Assembly: GCA_016840465.1 (NCBI GenBank)
Contig: JAEOSH010000006.1
Location: forward strand, 1 to 64,000
Source of the DNA: Candidatus Baldrarchaeum yapensis
GTDB lineage: Archaea; Asgardarchaeota; Baldrarchaeia; Baldrarchaeales; Baldrarchaeaceae
DNA: 64,000 nucleotides
Direction of reading: 5' to 3'
Shown here in pieces: positions 63,360 to 64,000 of this stretch. Position 1 is the first letter of the stretch. Every line of letters starts with the position of its first letter. Both the position numbers and the translations under genes were made by a program. The notes below the pieces were generated by a model, which ran no database searches, was not told the DNA's origin, and was given only the letters and a program-made list of their open reading frames with translations.

Positions 63360-64000
63360 ATGCAGAATCACGCTTTTATCAATAGAGAGAAGGAACTCTC
63401 CGTTCTGCATGAGCGGTTTAAAACATCCCGTGCTGAGCTCATAGTGGTGTACGGAAGAAGACGCGTGGGGAAGACCACAATACTAAAGGAGTTCCTGAAA
63501 AGAGTAGGTGGAGTGTATTTCCTCGGCAGACAAGAATCGGAATTAGATCAGTTGCGCAGGTTTTCCTCGATACTTGCAAGATACTTCGGAGACAAGTTCT
63601 TAGAAAAGAGTCCATTTACGAACTGGGATGGACTTTTTGAGTACCTTGCCAGCAAGGCTGAGAATCAACGAGTAGTGGTGATATTCGATGAGTTTCCGTA
63701 TATGGTTTCTAGTTGCCCTAAACTGCCATCAATATTGCAGGACTTCTGGGATAACAGATTATCATATACGAAGATCTTCATAGTACTTTGCGGCTCCAGC
63801 ATCGGAATGATGGAGGAGATAATCGGTGGTAAAAGCCCACTTTACGGTAGAAGAACCGGACAACTACGTATAGGTCCCCTTAAATTCTCTGATGTCCGGA
63901 AGTTTTTTCCTAAGTACACATTTAGAGACCAAATAACTGTATATGCCGTTTTGGGCGGGACTCCCGCATATCTCGTCCAATTTGATACTCAAAAGAATAT
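63360..64000 (+). CDS. archaeal STAND-type ATPase (DUF234 group), cut by the window end
   Basis: The ATG at 63360 follows GGGGATGAC and opens a frame of 213 codons that is still open at 64000. It has the family start INREKELSVL, Walker A GRRRVGKTT, Walker B VVVIFDEFPYMV, sensor LCGSSIGMM, and GPLKFSDVRKFFP, typical for the DUF234-linked group. The C-terminal nuclease-like part lies beyond the window. It is related to, but clearly different from, the ATPase at 40184. It has the same upstream palindrome type. Confidence 0.88.
   Translation, partial: MQNHAFINREKELSVLHERFKTSRAELIVVYGRRRVGKTTILKEFLKRVGGVYFLGRQESELDQLRRFSSILARYFGDKFLEKSPFTNWDGLFEYLASKAENQRVVVIFDEFPYMVSSCPKLPSILQDFWDNRLSYTKIFIVLCGSSIGMMEEIIGGKSPLYGRRTGQLRIGPLKFSDVRKFFPKYTFRDQITVYAVLGGTPAYLVQFDTQKN

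Noticed and set aside
1-64000. tRNA, rRNA or CRISPR genes
   Set aside because: No cloverleaf-like segment, T-loop with matching stems, rRNA-like stretch or repeat-spacer series was found in the gaps on reading by eye.

Overview
The window is archaeal chromosomal DNA. Several genes belong to archaeal machineries: the NurA/HerA/Mre11/Rad50 DNA end-resection set, a Ski2/Hel308-type helicase, an HMG-CoA synthase-like protein carrying its own DUF35 domain next to a thiolase, ADP-forming acyl-CoA synthetase, a GvpD/KaiC-type ATPase and DUF234-type archaeal ATPases. TATA-like boxes lie about 25-40 bases before several starts, short Shine-Dalgarno (GGTG/GGAGG) signals are common, and GTG and TTG starts are frequent. 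Codon use rich in AGA/AGG and AAG/GAG fits a thermophile-like member of the Thermoproteota or a related lineage. I cannot place it more finely. I saw no rRNA, tRNA or CRISPR array.

Layout. 1-890: a GC-rich transposase fragment running off the left edge, then a decayed FAD-dependent oxidoreductase. 888-6130: a fused 3-hydroxyacyl-CoA dehydrogenase/enoyl-CoA hydratase, a LysE-type exporter, an MFS carrier with a PhoU-like tail, and a broken unknown gene. 6266-12805: a metal/tetrapyrrole block made of an ECF-type S component, CobN, and a divergent ChlI-ChlD fusion that share a TATA region. 12816-17942: nitroreductase, a decayed ferredoxin plus CooC-like ATPase island, a winged-helix protein with SfsA, FdhD, a PH-domain membrane protein and a retropepsin-like protease. 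17957-26831: a glycosyltransferase, then the tightly overlapping operon nurA - unknown - herA - mre11 - rad50. 26960-35951: a frameshifted Sir2, a TauE/SafE exporter, a four-gene ABC transporter cluster with two secreted or anchored proteins, a large membrane-anchored unknown, and an RCK-domain protein. 36186-46861: a SWIM-containing helicase, an ADP-forming CoA ligase alpha chain, an archaeal ATPase, thiolase/HMGS-like genes, an MFS carrier and two decayed MaoC-type hydratases. 47009-50732: an Fe-S operon (NifS-like, IscU-like, small protein, two ferredoxins, ATC-hydrolase-like). 50755-63002: acyl-CoA ligase, HIT protein, lipoate ligase, GvpD/KaiC-like ATPase, longin-like/winged-helix protein, an intact Sir2 with an RNase J-like nuclease, an M28 peptidase and a metallo-beta-lactamase enzyme. 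63360 to the end: a second archaeal ATPase, cut by the window.

How it fits together. Acyl-CoA chemistry recurs (the fused dehydrogenase/hydratase, thiolase, HMGS-like protein, two CoA ligases, decayed MaoC genes), which suggests fatty-acid or organic-acid use plus isoprenoid synthesis. Iron-sulfur and metal-centre maturation (NifS/IscU, FdhD, ferredoxins, CobN, remnant CooC) fits anaerobic metabolism. At least five loci show frameshifts or stops, so the genome is losing genes or the assembly carries indel errors.

The two strongest observations are these. First, both DUF234-type ATPase genes are preceded, 9-14 bases before the start codon, by long near-perfect palindromes that share the 10-mer ACTTATGAGT and its complement. 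Second, an extra uncharacterised protein is translationally coupled between NurA and HerA in the end-resection operon.
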